Source: Acidimicrobiaceae bacterium
Lineage (GTDB): Bacteria > Actinomycetota > Acidimicrobiia > Acidimicrobiales > Palsa-688
Assembly (NCBI GenBank): GCA_009785715.1
Contig: WQVT01000185.1
Coordinates: 1 to 5,739, forward strand
Direction of reading: 5' to 3'
Length of the DNA: 5,739 nt
Below, in pieces: positions 5,149 to 5,739 of this stretch. Under the pieces are notes generated by a model that was not told the origin of the DNA, ran no database searches, and worked only from the letters and a program-made list of their open reading frames with translations. Position 1 is the first letter of the stretch; each line of letters starts with the position of its first letter. The position numbers and the translations under genes were made by a program.

Positions 5149-5739
5149 ATGCTGAACTTCTTCGACACCTCGACCGAGCCCACGCCGGAGATGCTCGAAG
5201 CCATGGCGAAGGCGCCGCTCGGCGACGACGTCTACCACGACGACCCCACGGTGCTCGAGCTCGAGGCGCTCGGGGCGTCGATGCTCGGCCACGCCGACTC
5301 GGTGTTCATGCCGTCGGGCACGATGTCGAACCTCTGTGCCGTCCTAGCCGCCGCAGCGCGGGGGAGCGAGGTGATCGCCGAGGCCGACTCGCACATCGTC
5401 TACTACGAGGCGGGCGGCATGGCGGCCGTCGCCGCCGCGATGCCCCGCACCATCCCCACCCCCGACGGGGTGCTCACCGCCGATCGGGTGGAGCCCTACC
5501 TGCGCGGCCCCGATCACCATCACCCGCCGACGGCCATGGTCTGCGTGGAGAACACCCACAACCGGGCCGGCGGGACGGTCACCGACGGGGCCACCATGGA
5601 GGGACTGCGGGAGCTCTGCGACCGCCACGGCCTGCACCTCCACGTCGACGGCGCCCGGATCTTCAACGCCGCCGTGGCGCTCGGGGTCCCGGTCACCGAC
5701 CTGTCCGCGCCGGCGGACTCCGTCTCGGTGTGCCTGAGC
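5149..5739 (+). CDS. ltaE: threonine aldolase family PLP enzyme (3' partial)
   Basis: The first 197 residues of a fold-type I PLP enzyme of the threonine aldolase (beta-eliminating lyase) family, which cleaves L-threonine or L-allo-threonine to glycine and acetaldehyde in the cytosol. Family signatures appear in order: PTPEMLEAM (11-19), GDDVYHDDPTV (25-35), PSGTMSN (55-61, phosphate-binding loop), DSHIVYYEAGG (80-90, with His82 expected to stack on the PLP ring), VENTHNRAGGTV (133-144) and HVDGARIFNAAVALGV (165-180), where Asp167 should bind the pyridine nitrogen and Arg170 the substrate carboxylate. The window ends after SVSVCLS; in relatives the next residue is the PLP-binding lysine of SKGLG, so that residue cannot be checked. 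The N-terminus is odd: relatives usually read DLRSDTVT, here it is NFFDTSTE, without the serine before the Asp-Thr. The frame is open throughout and the gene is divergent from the DGPF operon. Family is confident; stereospecificity is not determinable. Confidence -1.
   Translation, partial: MLNFFDTSTEPTPEMLEAMAKAPLGDDVYHDDPTVLELEALGASMLGHADSVFMPSGTMSNLCAVLAAAARGSEVIAEADSHIVYYEAGGMAAVAAAMPRTIPTPDGVLTADRVEPYLRGPDHHHPPTAMVCVENTHNRAGGTVTDGATMEGLRELCDRHGLHLHVDGARIFNAAVALGVPVTDLSAPADSVSVCLS

Noticed and set aside
5004..5204. 66-codon minus-strand open frame in the divergent gap
   Set aside because: It overlaps the start of the threonine aldolase and the candidate operon promoter, has no recognisable motif, and would read into the DGPF leader.
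5344..5643. 99-codon minus-strand open frame near the right edge
   Set aside because: Antisense to the threonine aldolase, which carries clear family motifs in the plus frame through this whole interval.
1..5739. CRISPR arrays, insertion sequences, tRNA genes, phage or defence genes
   Set aside because: No direct-repeat arrays, terminal inverted repeats, transposase motifs, tRNA-like folds or defence-gene motifs were found on reading both strands.

Overview
The window is high-GC DNA packed with genes and has the codon use of an actinobacterium. The family content fits Actinomycetota, possibly the Acidimicrobiia, but nothing here fixes the genus. There is no rRNA, tRNA, CRISPR array, insertion sequence or phage gene, and the longest gap between genes is about 145 bases. 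Five protein genes cover almost everything; the first and last run off the window.

Layout: (1) 1-1982, minus strand: a membrane acyltransferase of the OafA/YrhL type fused to a C-terminal extracytoplasmic SGNH domain, cut at its C-terminus by the window edge. (2) 2042-3361, plus strand: an iron-dependent alcohol dehydrogenase-fold protein of the hydroxyacid-oxoacid transhydrogenase (HOT/ADHFE1) type, divergent from gene 1 across about 60 bases. (3) 3428-4654, minus strand: an ECF42-type sigma factor with its long C-terminal TPR-like extension, convergent with gene 2. (4) 4651-5004, minus strand: a small YCII/DGPF protein lying just upstream of the sigma gene and overlapping it by four bases (GTGA). 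(5) 5149-5739, plus strand: the N-terminal half of a PLP-dependent threonine aldolase, divergent from gene 4 and cut immediately before the expected catalytic lysine.

Genes 3 and 4 form a clear two-gene operon. The DGPF gene has a strong ribosome binding site, and the sigma gene is translationally coupled to it. Upstream of the pair, on the same strand, sits TGTCGA-N17-CGTA. This resembles the promoter motif I recall being reported for ECF42 sigma factors in Streptomyces (TGTCGA at -35, CGA/TC at -10), so the operon may activate itself. The other three genes are single units with no obvious pathway link to it: envelope or polysaccharide acylation, 4-hydroxybutyrate/2-hydroxyglutarate interconversion, and glycine/threonine metabolism.

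Both edge genes lack a stop codon inside the window. They were read directly from the strand, and residue counts agree with nucleotide positions, so neither shows a frameshift. Long open frames antisense to the genes are GC-driven shadows and are not annotated. I see no convincing new system; the best leads are the candidate ECF42 autoregulatory promoter and an unusual N-terminus in the threonine aldolase.
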